Shown here: piece after piece, positions 36,165-45,845 of the stretch
How the letters are laid out: each line of letters opens with the position of its first letter
Numbering within the stretch: the stretch's first letter is position 1
Program-made: the position numbers and the translations under genes
The notes under the pieces: model-generated
What the model was told of the DNA's origin: nothing
Database searches by the model: none
Seen by the model: the letters and a program-made list of their open reading frames with translations, nothing else
Origin: Sphingobacteriales bacterium TSM_CSS
GTDB taxonomy: Bacteria > Bacteroidota > Bacteroidia > Chitinophagales > UBA2359
Assembly: GCA_002212985.1 (NCBI GenBank)
Contig: NBMY01000070.1
Location: forward strand, 1 to 64,000
Direction: 5' to 3'
Length of the DNA stretch: 64,000 bases

Positions 36165-37508
36165 ATGCAGAAACTATCACTTAAACTCATGTTCATACTG
36201 CTTTTTATTGCCTTGGTTATGAACAGTTGCCGAAAAGACGACACCGATTTTACCGATGCACAGGAATATTCTTCAGAAGTGGCCAATAAATGGTTTGACC
36301 TTACCCGAAAAATAACCAAAGAAACACCCGGTTTCAGCCCGCCGGTTTCGGCCCGGGCCTATGCCTACACCGCTATTGCCCTTTACGAAGCAATAGAAAA
36401 CGGTGCCGCCGGCAACCGCTCTTTGGGCGGGCAAATAAATGGGTTAAGCGCCAGCGCCGTTACTAAACCGCTGCTTTCTGTAGAGTATCGATGGGATTTG
36501 GTAGCCAATAGTTGCACAGCCGATATGGTGCGTAAATTGTATGCCCCGGCTACGGCAGCTAACAAAGCCAGCATCGATTCGCTTGAACTGGCGCTGGAGC
36601 AAGCTTTATCTGTTGGCATAGATGTAGAAGTAATTGACCGTTCTGTTAACTACGGGAAACTCATAGCTTCCGAAATTTACAACTATTCTGTTACCGATGG
36701 ACAAGATAAGGGTTACCAAAGCAATTTTCCTACTTCTTACACGCCACCTTCCGGAACAGGGCTATGGATTCCTACGCCACCTGCTTATCAGGCAGCTTTG
36801 CAGCCCTATTGGGGTAATGTTCGGCCGTTTATAAGCGCCAATGTTACTACAACTCAGCCGCAAGACCCCATTGCTTTTTCAGAAGACCCAACATCTGCAT
36901 TTTATGCACAGGCATTGGAAGTTTATGAAACCGTAGAAGGACTTACCCCCGAACAGGAAGTAATTGCCAATTTCTGGAGCGATGACCCGGGTAAAACCGG
37001 CACTCCGCCCGGGCATTCCATTGCTATTGCCACACAGGTGCTGCGTGCCCAAAATGCCAATCTTGCCCTGGCAGCCGAAATATATGCCAAAATAGGCATG
37101 GCCGTACACGATGCCTTTGTTTCTTGCTGGCGCTGCAAATACCATTATAACTTAATGCGCCCTGTAACCTATATACAAAGTTACATTGACCCTGCTTTTA
37201 CCTCCTTGCTTACTACGCCGCCTTTTCCCGAATATACATCGGGGCATTCTGTACAATCAGGTGCATCAGCGGTTGTTTTGTCTGAAATGTTTGGCTACAA
37301 TTATGCCTTTACCGACTCTACCCATGCCGCACGAACCGATATTGACGGCACCCCCCGACATTTTAACTCTTTCTTTGAAGCAGCCGATGAAGCCGCTGTT
37401 TCAAGATTGTATGGCGGTATTCACTACCGGCAGGCTATTGACGAGGGCATTTTGCAAGGGCGAAAAATTGGCGAAAATATTACCCAAATGCTAAGTTTTA
37501 AACAGTAG
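36165..37508 (+). CDS. Vanadium-dependent haloperoxidase-like (PAP2 superfamily) lipoprotein
   Basis: The ATG opening MQKLSLKLMFILLFIALVMNSC gives a lipoprotein signal with Cys22; a longer frame from 36084 begins just after the promoter. The C-terminal domain has the full vanadate/phosphate-binding pattern KxxxxxxRP-SGH-SRxxxxxH: Lys325 in KYHYNLMRP, Ser359-Gly-His361 in PEYTSGHSV, Ser413-Arg414 and His420 in SRLYGGIHYR. These residues serve either vanadium haloperoxidases or acid phosphatases. Total 447 residues. It would act at the outer face of the envelope. The substrate and metal cannot be told from sequence. Confidence 0.88.
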   Translation: MQKLSLKLMFILLFIALVMNSCRKDDTDFTDAQEYSSEVANKWFDLTRKITKETPGFSPPVSARAYAYTAIALYEAIENGAAGNRSLGGQINGLSASAVTKPLLSVEYRWDLVANSCTADMVRKLYAPATAANKASIDSLELALEQALSVGIDVEVIDRSVNYGKLIASEIYNYSVTDGQDKGYQSNFPTSYTPPSGTGLWIPTPPAYQAALQPYWGNVRPFISANVTTTQPQDPIAFSEDPTSAFYAQALEVYETVEGLTPEQEVIANFWSDDPGKTGTPPGHSIAIATQVLRAQNANLALAAEIYAKIGMAVHDAFVSCWRCKYHYNLMRPVTYIQSYIDPAFTSLLTTPPFPEYTSGHSVQSGASAVVLSEMFGYNYAFTDSTHAARTDIDGTPRHFNSFFEAADEAAVSRLYGGIHYRQAIDEGILQGRKIGENITQMLSFKQ

Positions 37509-37580
37509 CAAACGGTATTGCCGCCTGTGGTGTTTCAAAGTACAGGTATGCCTTTTTACGACAAAACCTCAAAAAACGGG

Positions 37581-37657
37581 TAGGGGCAATAACGCCAAAG
37601 CCCTGTGTTGCGTTATTAGGTGAAAAACAAGGGTTATTATACCCACAATAGCCCCTA
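37581..37657 (+). other. Possible three-way-junction RNA structure upstream of the adhesin-like gene
   Basis: TAGGGGC (37581-37587) can pair with GCCCCTA (37651-37657). Between them lie two hairpins: AATAACGC/GCGTTATT (37588-37617) and GGGT/ACCC (37631-37644). The set would form a closed three-way junction ending 71 nt before the ATG at 37729. It could be a 5' leader structure or a terminator-like remnant of the upstream gene. No known riboswitch consensus was recognised. Confidence 0.3.
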
Positions 37658-37728
37658 ATGTATTACTTGTAAAAACCGTAGCATACTTTTAGGTGTTATA
37701 AGTTTCACCAATAAACCAATACCGGCTT

Positions 37729-40629
37729 ATGAAACAAGCAAGGTTATTTAACTGCCTGTATGCCGCAATTTTTTGCCTCTTATGGTCGCCGGCAATTCAC
37801 GCCTTCCACATTGTTGGCGGCGAGTTAACTTACGAATGTTTGGGCGGAAGCAATTACCGCCTGTCTTTAACTGTTTACCGCGACTGTTACAGCACTGGCG
37901 CCCCGTTTGATAACCCGGCTTATATTTTTATTTTTACCGCATCGGGAACCCTCCTCAATACCTTGAGTATTGCCATGCCGCCCGGCGGCCCGCAACGGGT
38001 TAACCCGCCCGACAACATTTGCCTAAACACCCTGCCCGATGTTTGTGTAGAAACCCTTACCTATACCACCATTGTAAACCTGCCGCCCATTAGCGGCGGT
38101 TATACGCTGGTGTATCAGCGCTACAGCCGCAACAGCACCATTGTCAACATTTACAATCCCGACCAAACCGGCTCTTCCTACACCACTACCATACCGCCGG
38201 CAACCCTGGCAAACTGCAACAACTCGCCAGTGTTTAACTCCCTGCCGCCCATAGTTATCTGTGCCGGAGAACCTCTCTACGTTGACCAATCGGCCTTTGA
38301 TGTTGATGGCGACTCTCTGGTATATGAACTCTGTGCCCCCCTTGTCGGCGGCAGCGATGCCTGCCCGCAACCCGGCGATTTGTTTAACTGCAACCCGGCC
38401 GGCGATCCCGCACCCTCACCCCCGTACAACACGGTCGATTTTATTCCGCCTTACAGCGGCACCAACCCGCTGGGCGGTTCTCCACCCGTAACCATTAACC
38501 CCCAAACCGGACTCCTTACCGGCGTACCAACCACCATAGGGCAGTTTGTAGTTGGCATTTGCGTAACCGAGTATCGGAATGGACTGCCCATTAATTCCAT
38601 AAGGCGCGATTTTCAGTTTAATGTAACTAATTGCCAGGTGGTTCAGGCCGCAGTACAGTCTGACAACATTACCCCACAAGGCGATTATATTATTACCGAT
38701 TGCGGACAAGACTTTACCGTTGATTTTATTAATACCAGCCTCGGCGCCAGCTCTTATTTCTGGACTTTCGGCGACCCCACCGTTACCACCGATTTTTCTT
38801 CGCTCTTTAACCCCAGCTATACCTACCCCGATACCGGACAGTATGTGGTTACCTTGGTTGCCGACTCGGGCATACCCGGCTGCATTGATACCGCTACCAT
38901 TTTTGTAAGAATTTACCCCACGCTTACCAACAATTTTTCTTACGTGGCCGGCTGTGCCTACGACCCTGTTGTGTTTACCGACCTTTCCACCACTACCTAT
39001 GGCATCATTAATGCCTGGTCGTGGAGTTTTGGCGATGGCTCCAGCACTACCGAGCAAAACCCCGCCCATACTTATGCCGATGGCGGAACAAAAACCGTTA
39101 GCCTTAGCACTACCACCTCTTTGGGCTGCCAACTTACCATACAGCAGAATATTTATGTAGCGCCGGTGCCCGTGGCCAACTTTACCGCAAGCCCGCTTTG
39201 TATCAATACGCCCGTACAATTTACCGACATAACATCGGGCGCACCGCCGGCATTGTGGCAATGGAATTTTGGCGATGGCGGCACATCCGGCAGTCAAAGT
39301 CCTATTCATACTTATACCAATGCCGGAACCTACACCGTTACCCTTACAGTAACTACCGCCGAAAATTGTGTAGATGACTGGCAAAATACCTTTACCATTT
39401 ACCCCGATTTTACCGCAAATGCCGGCCCCGATACCGAAATTTGTGCCGGCGATGTGGTGCAACTGCAGGCAAATGCCGATTTTCCGTGGTTTATTTACCA
39501 ATGGTCGCCGCCCGATGGCATTCTATCGGGCGCCAATACTGCCTCACCACAGATAAGCCCAACCAGCAACATTACCTATACCCTTACCATTTCCGACCCT
39601 AACGGCTGTTCCCGCACCGATAACCTAAACGTAACCGTAAACCCGCAGCCCTCCGTAAGCATAACCGGCAACAATATTGTATGCCTCGGCGACAACGCTA
39701 CCCTTACCGCCAATATAGGCGCAAACATTACCAATTTTACATGGACCGGCGGCGGCCTGAACAACTCCACCGATGCCGTCCTTACCGTTGCCCCCACCGA
39801 TACCACCGCTTACATACTTACCGTGCTGGACAGCAACAACTGCACCAATGCCGATACGTTTACCGTAATTGTGCAGTTTCCTATAACTGCCAACGCCGGC
39901 GGCAGCGCCGAGTTTTGCGCCGGCCAATCGGTACAGTTAACTGCAAGCGGCGGAATCAGCTACCAATGGAGTCCGCCGTTGGGGTTAAGCAACGCCGGTA
40001 TTGCCAATCCGGTTGCTTCGCCCTTAAACACCACACAATACACCGTTACGGTTTCCAACAATTGCTTTTCCGATACAGCATCGGTGTTGGTTATTGTTAA
40101 CCCGCTGCCGGTGGTAAACGCCGGCCCCGATGCCACCATTAATGTGGGCGAAACAATTACCCTTAGCGGCTCGGCACAAAGCAGCGCCGGCGGGTTGCAA
40201 TATACATGGACCCCCCCCGACGGATTAGATGACCCCGCCCTGCTTACCCCGGTTGCCTCCCCGCTGGCCACCACCGTTTACTACCTTTCTGCCACCGATG
40301 CCAACGGCTGCGCCGCTACAGACTCTTTGCGCCTTGATGTTACCAATATTTTTGAAGTGCTGTTGCCCAATGCTTTCTCCCCCAACAAGGACGGGGTAAA
40401 CGACGGTTTTGGCATTGTGCGCTCGCGCGGGTTGAAAGAGCTGCTGGAGTTTAGAGTTTACAACCGGTGGGGGCAACTAATTTTTGAAACCAACGATTTT
40501 ACCGCCCGGTGGGATGGCAATTTTAAAGGTGTGCCGCAAGAATTGGGCGTATATGTGTTTTACATAAAAGCGCTTACCTTTTTAGACAATGAGTATGTGC
40601 AGCAGGGCAACATAACCCTTATACGGTAA
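37729..40629 (+). CDS. Large exported protein with PKD and Ig-like repeats and gliding-motility-type (CHU_C) C-terminus
   Basis: The 966-residue protein starts with a signal peptide ending IHAFH. Its N-terminal 300 residues (HIVGGELTYECLGGSNY, LTVYRDCYSTGAPFDN, DGDSLVYELCAPL) match a module common at the start of Bacteroidota gliding-associated proteins. Three PKD-like domains (cores SYFWTFGDP, AWSWSFGDGSS, LWQWNFGDGGTS) and four Ig-like domains (each with IYQWSPPDG or YTWTPPDG type cores) follow. The last 90 residues are the CHU_C domain: LLPNAFSPNKDGVNDGF, RVYNRWGQLIFE, WDGNFKGVPQELGVYVFYI. That domain is an alternative (type B) T9SS sorting signal. It is probably a surface adhesin or matrix protein. 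Confidence 0.92.
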   Translation: MKQARLFNCLYAAIFCLLWSPAIHAFHIVGGELTYECLGGSNYRLSLTVYRDCYSTGAPFDNPAYIFIFTASGTLLNTLSIAMPPGGPQRVNPPDNICLNTLPDVCVETLTYTTIVNLPPISGGYTLVYQRYSRNSTIVNIYNPDQTGSSYTTTIPPATLANCNNSPVFNSLPPIVICAGEPLYVDQSAFDVDGDSLVYELCAPLVGGSDACPQPGDLFNCNPAGDPAPSPPYNTVDFIPPYSGTNPLGGSPPVTINPQTGLLTGVPTTIGQFVVGICVTEYRNGLPINSIRRDFQFNVTNCQVVQAAVQSDNITPQGDYIITDCGQDFTVDFINTSLGASSYFWTFGDPTVTTDFSSLFNPSYTYPDTGQYVVTLVADSGIPGCIDTATIFVRIYPTLTNNFSYVAGCAYDPVVFTDLSTTTYGIINAWSWSFGDGSSTTEQNPAHTYADGGTKTVSLSTTTSLGCQLTIQQNIYVAPVPVANFTASPLCINTPVQFTDITSGAPPALWQWNFGDGGTSGSQSPIHTYTNAGTYTVTLTVTTAENCVDDWQNTFTIYPDFTANAGPDTEICAGDVVQLQANADFPWFIYQWSPPDGILSGANTASPQISPTSNITYTLTISDPNGCSRTDNLNVTVNPQPSVSITGNNIVCLGDNATLTANIGANITNFTWTGGGLNNSTDAVLTVAPTDTTAYILTVLDSNNCTNADTFTVIVQFPITANAGGSAEFCAGQSVQLTASGGISYQWSPPLGLSNAGIANPVASPLNTTQYTVTVSNNCFSDTASVLVIVNPLPVVNAGPDATINVGETITLSGSAQSSAGGLQYTWTPPDGLDDPALLTPVASPLATTVYYLSATDANGCAATDSLRLDVTNIFEVLLPNAFSPNKDGVNDGFGIVRSRGLKELLEFRVYNRWGQLIFETNDFTARWDGNFKGVPQELGVYVFYIKALTFLDNEYVQQGNITLIR

Positions 40630-40792
40630 TTGCAAACTTAGCGCTCCTTGCCAATTGCCTTGCGTTCTTTGCGGTTAAAACCAAAGATTGGGGTAAAAAA
40701 AGCTATCGGCAATCGGTTATAAAACAATAGCAACCAACTTTCCGGCTCTGCTTACAACACGCAACTTAATCTCGCTTTAAACTGCCAATAAT

Positions 40793-40824
40793 TTTGGTAT
40801 TTAGCACAATAATTGCTACTTTTG
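40793..40824 (+). promoter_or_regulatory. Promoter of dnaX
   Basis: TTTG ending at 40796 and TACTTTTG at 40817-40824 are separated by 20 bp, fitting the Bacteroidota consensus TTTG-N19/20-TAnnTTTG. The dnaX ATG is 38 bp downstream, which also supports the start at 40863 over the TTG at 40794. Confidence 0.7.
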
Positions 40825-40862
40825 TGCAGGTTATACTTACCCGCAACCGCAACATTTTGCCC

Positions 40863-42668
40863 ATGAGTTTTGTAGTTTCTGCCCGCAAATACCGCCCGCA
40901 ACAGTTTAAAGATGTGGTAGGGCAAAAATCGGTAACCACCACCCTTAAAAATGCCATTAAAGGTGGTAAACTCGCCCATTCTTTTTTGTTTTGCGGTCCC
41001 CGAGGCGTGGGTAAAACCACCTGTGCCCGCATTTTGGCAAAGTTGCTCAACTGCCAAAACCCCACCCCCAATACCGAACCCTGCGGGGAGTGTGCTTCTT
41101 GTCAGGCTTTTGCCCAATCGGCATCGTTTAATATTTTTGAATTAGATGCCGCTTCCAACAACTCGGTAGATGACATTCGCAACCTTATAGAACAGGTTCG
41201 GTTTGCCCCCCAATCGGGTAAATATAAAATTTACATTATAGATGAGGTGCACATGTTGTCGGCATCGGCGTTCAATGCTTTTTTAAAAACATTGGAAGAA
41301 CCGCCGCCTTATGCCATTTTTATTTTGGCCACTACCGAAAAACATAAGATTATACCCACCATTTTATCGCGCTGCCAGATATACGATTTTAACCGCATTT
41401 CGGTGCAGGATATTACCGAGCATTTGCAGGAGATAGCCAAAGACCAGGGCATTACCGCCGATTCCGATGCACTGCATATTATTGCCCAAAAAGCCGATGG
41501 CGGCCTGCGCGATGCTTTGTCTATGTTTGACCGAATTGCCAGTTACTCCGAAGGTGTTATCAGCTACCAACACGTACTGGAAGCCTTGAACGTGCTGGAC
41601 TACGACTATTTTTTTAAAGCTACCGACTGCCTGCTGACGCAAGATGCGCCCGGGCTGCTGCTGATGCTTGATGAAATACTGCGCAAAGGTTTTGAAGGCG
41701 ATAATTTTCTGAACGGGCTTTCGGCGCATTTTCGCAACCTGCTGGTGTGTAAAGACACAGCCACCCTGCCCCTGCTTGATGTAACCGAAGGGCTGCGCGA
41801 GCGCTACCGCACTCAGGCTGCTATGGCTCCTATGGGTCTGCTGCTGAGCGCCCTGAACATTGCCAATGAGTGCGAAATACAATACCGCAGCAGTAAAAAC
41901 AAGCGGTTGCAGGCAGAACTGGCGCTGCTTAAAATGTGTTATGCGGCCAACGCCATGCAGCTGCCCCAAACTGCCAACGGCAATACACAGGGCAGCGGCG
42001 GTTCGGTTTCGCTGTTGGCCGGCGGCGGCGCAGTGCTTACGGTAAAACCCAATACCCAGCAAAACACACAGGAAAAAAAAGCCGACTTGCCACCACCCGC
42101 TGACAAAACAGAAATACCACCGCCACCAATACCCAAGGTAAAAGAAGAAAAGCCACCGGTGTATAAAACAGCAGGAACGGTAAACATTAACCTTGATATG
42201 CTGCTTAACGATACGGTTGCGCCCGAAACCATAAACAACGAAGAAGCAGCGCCCGAAAAACATGCTGCGGCCAACGGCCAAAACCCCACAGAGCAATTGC
42301 CCGACGAAGCCGCCGTTTTACAATGCTGGCAGGAATATGGGCGGCAACTGGCCAATTCGGGATCGGTAAAAACCCTCTTCGAACAAATTATGCCACAGCT
42401 TAAAGACTATGCCGTAGTACTGACCATTGCCACTGAAATGCAAAAAGAACTCATGAAAGACGACGTGCCAAAATATATGAATTTTTTGCACAGCCAAACC
42501 GGCAACAGGCGCTACTACATTGAATGGCGGGTAAACAAAACCCAAGCTGATGATGCCCTTAAAAACACCCCGGCCTACCTGCCAAACGAGCAACTGAAAG
42601 AAATGCTTGCCATAAACCCCAAACTTTCGGAACTCATAAAGCGTTTACATCTTCAGCTTAATTACTAA
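40863..42668 (+). CDS. dnaX: DNA polymerase III subunit gamma/tau
   Basis: DnaX is the clamp-loader ATPase of the replisome. The 601-residue protein begins MSFVVSARKYRPQQFKDVVG, with Walker A GPRGVGKTT, a four-cysteine zinc module (CQNPTPNTEPCGECASC), Walker B DEVHML, and sensor 1 FILATTEKHKI, all in the usual order. Residues about 390-500 are a proline-, lysine- and glutamate-rich linker, and the C-terminus is a tau-like domain. A promoter precedes it. The M16 peptidase gene begins only 37 bp downstream and may be cotranscribed. Confidence 0.96.
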   Translation: MSFVVSARKYRPQQFKDVVGQKSVTTTLKNAIKGGKLAHSFLFCGPRGVGKTTCARILAKLLNCQNPTPNTEPCGECASCQAFAQSASFNIFELDAASNNSVDDIRNLIEQVRFAPQSGKYKIYIIDEVHMLSASAFNAFLKTLEEPPPYAIFILATTEKHKIIPTILSRCQIYDFNRISVQDITEHLQEIAKDQGITADSDALHIIAQKADGGLRDALSMFDRIASYSEGVISYQHVLEALNVLDYDYFFKATDCLLTQDAPGLLLMLDEILRKGFEGDNFLNGLSAHFRNLLVCKDTATLPLLDVTEGLRERYRTQAAMAPMGLLLSALNIANECEIQYRSSKNKRLQAELALLKMCYAANAMQLPQTANGNTQGSGGSVSLLAGGGAVLTVKPNTQQNTQEKKADLPPPADKTEIPPPPIPKVKEEKPPVYKTAGTVNINLDMLLNDTVAPETINNEEAAPEKHAAANGQNPTEQLPDEAAVLQCWQEYGRQLANSGSVKTLFEQIMPQLKDYAVVLTIATEMQKELMKDDVPKYMNFLHSQTGNRRYYIEWRVNKTQADDALKNTPAYLPNEQLKEMLAINPKLSELIKRLHLQLNY

Positions 42669-42705
42669 ACCAGTTGCCCTTCGGGGCATAAAAAAATTCT
42701 GACTC

Positions 42706-45654
42706 ATGCATTGTTCAAATGTAGCAGTTTTGTTTCGCATTGTTGTATTTACCTTGGTTCTTGCCTGCCTTGCCCCTTCTTACAGTGCAGAGGCGCAAAC
42801 CAAACGCGCCAAAGATGGTAAATATGTGTATGAATATGTGGAAAACGACCCCCTGCAAACCCGCATCTACACCTTAGATAACGGGTTGCGCGTGTACCTT
42901 TCGGTAAATAAAGACGAGCCGCGCATACAAACTCTGGTGGCTGTGCGCGCCGGAAGCAAAGAAGACCCCCGCGACAATACCGGGCTGGCCCATTACTTAG
43001 AGCATATGGTTTTTAAGGGCACCGATGAAATAAGCACCTCCAACTGGGCAGAGGAGCAAAAACTCATTCAGCAAATTTCCGACCTGTATGAAGCACATAA
43101 AAAAACCGCCGACCCTGCCGAAAAACTGCGCATTTACAAGCAAATTGACAGTATTTCGTACATAGCCTCCAACTATGCCATACCCAATGAGTATGACAAA
43201 ATGGTTACTGCTATTGGCGCCAAATATACCAACGCCTACACCTCAACAGACGAAACGGTTTATATAAACGACATTCCCGGCAATGAACTGGAGCGCTGGC
43301 TTATGCTCGAATCGGAGCGGTTCAGCCAACTGGTATTGCGCCTGTTTCATACCGAACTGGAAGCCGTTTATGAGGAATTTAACATGGGGCAAGACCGCGA
43401 CGGCACCAAAGTGTATCAAGCCATGCTCAATGCACTGTTTCCTACACACCCCTATAATGTAAGCACCATAGGATTGGGCGAACATCTTAAAAACCCCTCT
43501 ATGGAGGCCATACACCAGTTTTTCAGCACCTACTACGTGCCCAACAACATGGCTGTTTGTTTAGCCGGCGACCTCGATTTTTCTGCTACCATTGCCCTTG
43601 TTGACAAATACATGGGTAAACTGCCCTCGCACAACTTTACCCGCCCCACTTACCCCCGCGAAGCCGACATGACACAGCCTGTTGAAAAAACTGTGTTGGG
43701 CAAAGAAGCCGAAAGCATTAGCATTGCCTACCGCTTTGACGGCGCAGCCTCTAAAGACGCCCTGATGCTGAAACTCATGGACGGTGTTTTTCAGAACGGA
43801 CAGGCCGGGTTAATGGATATTAACCTCATTCAAAAACAAAAAATACTCAAAGGCGGTACCTACTCCAACGCCATGAATGACTATACCATGTATGTAATAA
43901 ACGCCACCCCGCGCCAGGGACAAACCCTGGAAGAAGTGCGCAACCTGCTCATGGAACAAATTGACCTGGTGAAAAAAGGCGCCTTTGACGATGACCTGAT
44001 TAGTGCGGTAATTAAAAACTTTAAACTCAACCAACTTAAAACCGCCGAGAGCAACTGGGGCAGAGCAGCCACCTTTGTTGATGCCTTTATTACCGGACAA
44101 CCCTATGAAAACTACGTTAGCGAAATAAGCCGCCTCGAAAAAATTACCAAAGCCGATATTGTAAAATTTGTAAACGAGCGCTTTAAAAACAACTATGCCG
44201 TAATTTATAAACGCAACGGCGAAGATACCAACGTACTGAAAATGGAAAAACCGCCCATTACGCAGGTTGAACTGAACCGCGAAAACCAATCGGGCTTTTT
44301 TACCAAATTTGAACAAACCCCGGCCGGCCGCCTGCAACCGGTTTTTGTAAACTACAAAGACGCTATTAAGGAAACCAAACTCAAAAACGGCATTACCGTT
44401 GACTATATACAAAATACGGTAAACCCTGTTTTCAGCATGTACTATGTGCTGGATATGGGGGCCAATCACAACAAAAAACTGGCCTTGGCCATTAAATACC
44501 TGCCCTACCTTGGCACCAGCAAATACAGTGCTGAGCAACTGCAAAAAGAGTTTTACAAATTAGGCGTCAGTTTCGACATTTTCTCTTCTGCCGACCGCGT
44601 GTATGTGTCTTTGTCGGGGTTGGAAGAATCTTTTGAACCCGCCCTTAAATTGTTTGAACATATACTGGCCAACGTTCAGCCCGATGAAGAAGCCCTTGCC
44701 AACATGGTGGACGGCATTTTAAAAGAAAGAACCGATAACAAGAAAAATAAAAATGTTATTTTCGGGCAGGCATTGGGCAGCTATGGTATTTACGGCCCAA
44801 AATCTGAGTTTACCAACATCCTTTCGGAAAAAGAGCTTAAACAACTCAAAGGTAAAGACCTTACCGATATTCTGAAACAACTTACCTCTTACAAACATTA
44901 CGTGTTTTACTACGGGCAAAACAACCTTAAAACGGTGTCGAAACTGCTTAACAAATACCACAAAACGCCCGCCAAACTCAAAAACTACCCCACGCCTGCC
45001 GTATTTACCGAACTGCCCACCAACAAAGACAAAGTGTATTTTGTAAACTACGACATGGTACAGGCACAAATTACCATGCTCTCTAAAGACGAACTGTTTA
45101 ACAAAACCTTGGTGCCATTTGCATCAGTGTTTAATGAGTACTTTGGTGGCGGGTTGTCTTCTATTGTTTTTCAGGAAATACGCGAATCCAGAGCGTTGGC
45201 CTATGCTGCCTCTTCTTATTTCAGCTCGCCCGCAAAACCCGATAAATCGCATTACTCGCGCGCTTTTATGGCCGTACAGGCCGATAAAATGAAAGATGCC
45301 ATTGACGCCATGCGCCAACTGCTGAACGATATGCCAAAAGCCGAAAAACAATTTACCGGCGCCTGTGCATCGGTTCAAAAACAAATTGAAACCGAACGCA
45401 CTACCAAAACCGATATTTTCTTCAGCTACCTGCGTGCCAAAGACCGAGGCTTAGACTACGACCTGAACAAAGATGTGTACGAAAAAGCCAAAACTCTAAC
45501 CCTTACAGATATGGAGCAGTTTTTTACCAACCATGTAAAGGGTAAACAGTATGTATTTTTGGTTATGGGCGACAAAAACAAACTGAACATGGACTACCTG
45601 AAATCTTTGGGCGAGTTTAAAGAGCTTACTTTGGAAGAAATTTTCGGGTACTAA
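42706..45654 (+). CDS. M16 family (insulinase-like) zinc metallopeptidase
   Basis: The 982-residue protein has a signal peptide (hydrophobic VVFTLVLACLAPSYS, ending SAEAQ) and so acts in the periplasm or envelope. The N-terminal catalytic half has the inverted zinc motif HYLEH (His96, Glu99, His100) within GLAHYLEHMVFKGT, and a downstream ELEAVYEEFN supplies the third ligand. The C-terminal half repeats the M16 fold without the zinc motif, with a late RALAYAASSYF (family R/Y motif). Length is usual for two-domain pitrilysin-type members. It probably degrades peptides. The last 280 bp are partly duplicated at 47941-48131, beyond the next gene. Confidence 0.93.
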   Translation: MHCSNVAVLFRIVVFTLVLACLAPSYSAEAQTKRAKDGKYVYEYVENDPLQTRIYTLDNGLRVYLSVNKDEPRIQTLVAVRAGSKEDPRDNTGLAHYLEHMVFKGTDEISTSNWAEEQKLIQQISDLYEAHKKTADPAEKLRIYKQIDSISYIASNYAIPNEYDKMVTAIGAKYTNAYTSTDETVYINDIPGNELERWLMLESERFSQLVLRLFHTELEAVYEEFNMGQDRDGTKVYQAMLNALFPTHPYNVSTIGLGEHLKNPSMEAIHQFFSTYYVPNNMAVCLAGDLDFSATIALVDKYMGKLPSHNFTRPTYPREADMTQPVEKTVLGKEAESISIAYRFDGAASKDALMLKLMDGVFQNGQAGLMDINLIQKQKILKGGTYSNAMNDYTMYVINATPRQGQTLEEVRNLLMEQIDLVKKGAFDDDLISAVIKNFKLNQLKTAESNWGRAATFVDAFITGQPYENYVSEISRLEKITKADIVKFVNERFKNNYAVIYKRNGEDTNVLKMEKPPITQVELNRENQSGFFTKFEQTPAGRLQPVFVNYKDAIKETKLKNGITVDYIQNTVNPVFSMYYVLDMGANHNKKLALAIKYLPYLGTSKYSAEQLQKEFYKLGVSFDIFSSADRVYVSLSGLEESFEPALKLFEHILANVQPDEEALANMVDGILKERTDNKKNKNVIFGQALGSYGIYGPKSEFTNILSEKELKQLKGKDLTDILKQLTSYKHYVFYYGQNNLKTVSKLLNKYHKTPAKLKNYPTPAVFTELPTNKDKVYFVNYDMVQAQITMLSKDELFNKTLVPFASVFNEYFGGGLSSIVFQEIRESRALAYAASSYFSSPAKPDKSHYSRAFMAVQADKMKDAIDAMRQLLNDMPKAEKQFTGACASVQKQIETERTTKTDIFFSYLRAKDRGLDYDLNKDVYEKAKTLTLTDMEQFFTNHVKGKQYVFLVMGDKNKLNMDYLKSLGEFKELTLEEIFGY

Positions 45655-45673
45655 CAACACCTCTATTACCCAA

Positions 45674-45710
45674 AAAACCGGCAAGCTGCTTTATGTTGTT
45701 TGCCGGTTTT
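45674..45710 (+). terminator. Terminator of the M16 peptidase gene
   Basis: AAAACCGGCAA (45674-45684) pairs perfectly with TTGCCGGTTTT (45700-45710) around a 15-nt loop, 19 bp after the stop codon; the pairing ends in a T run. Confidence 0.85.
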
Positions 45711-45845
45711 GCTTTTCATAAAAATGATAAGACTATGGCAACTAAACAACAACTAATGTTTTTGAGTTTCCTTACCATTAACCACAGGCTCTATTTATAT
45801 GTAACTAACAGCGTTTTTACTCTAACCGGCATAACTAAATACTCT

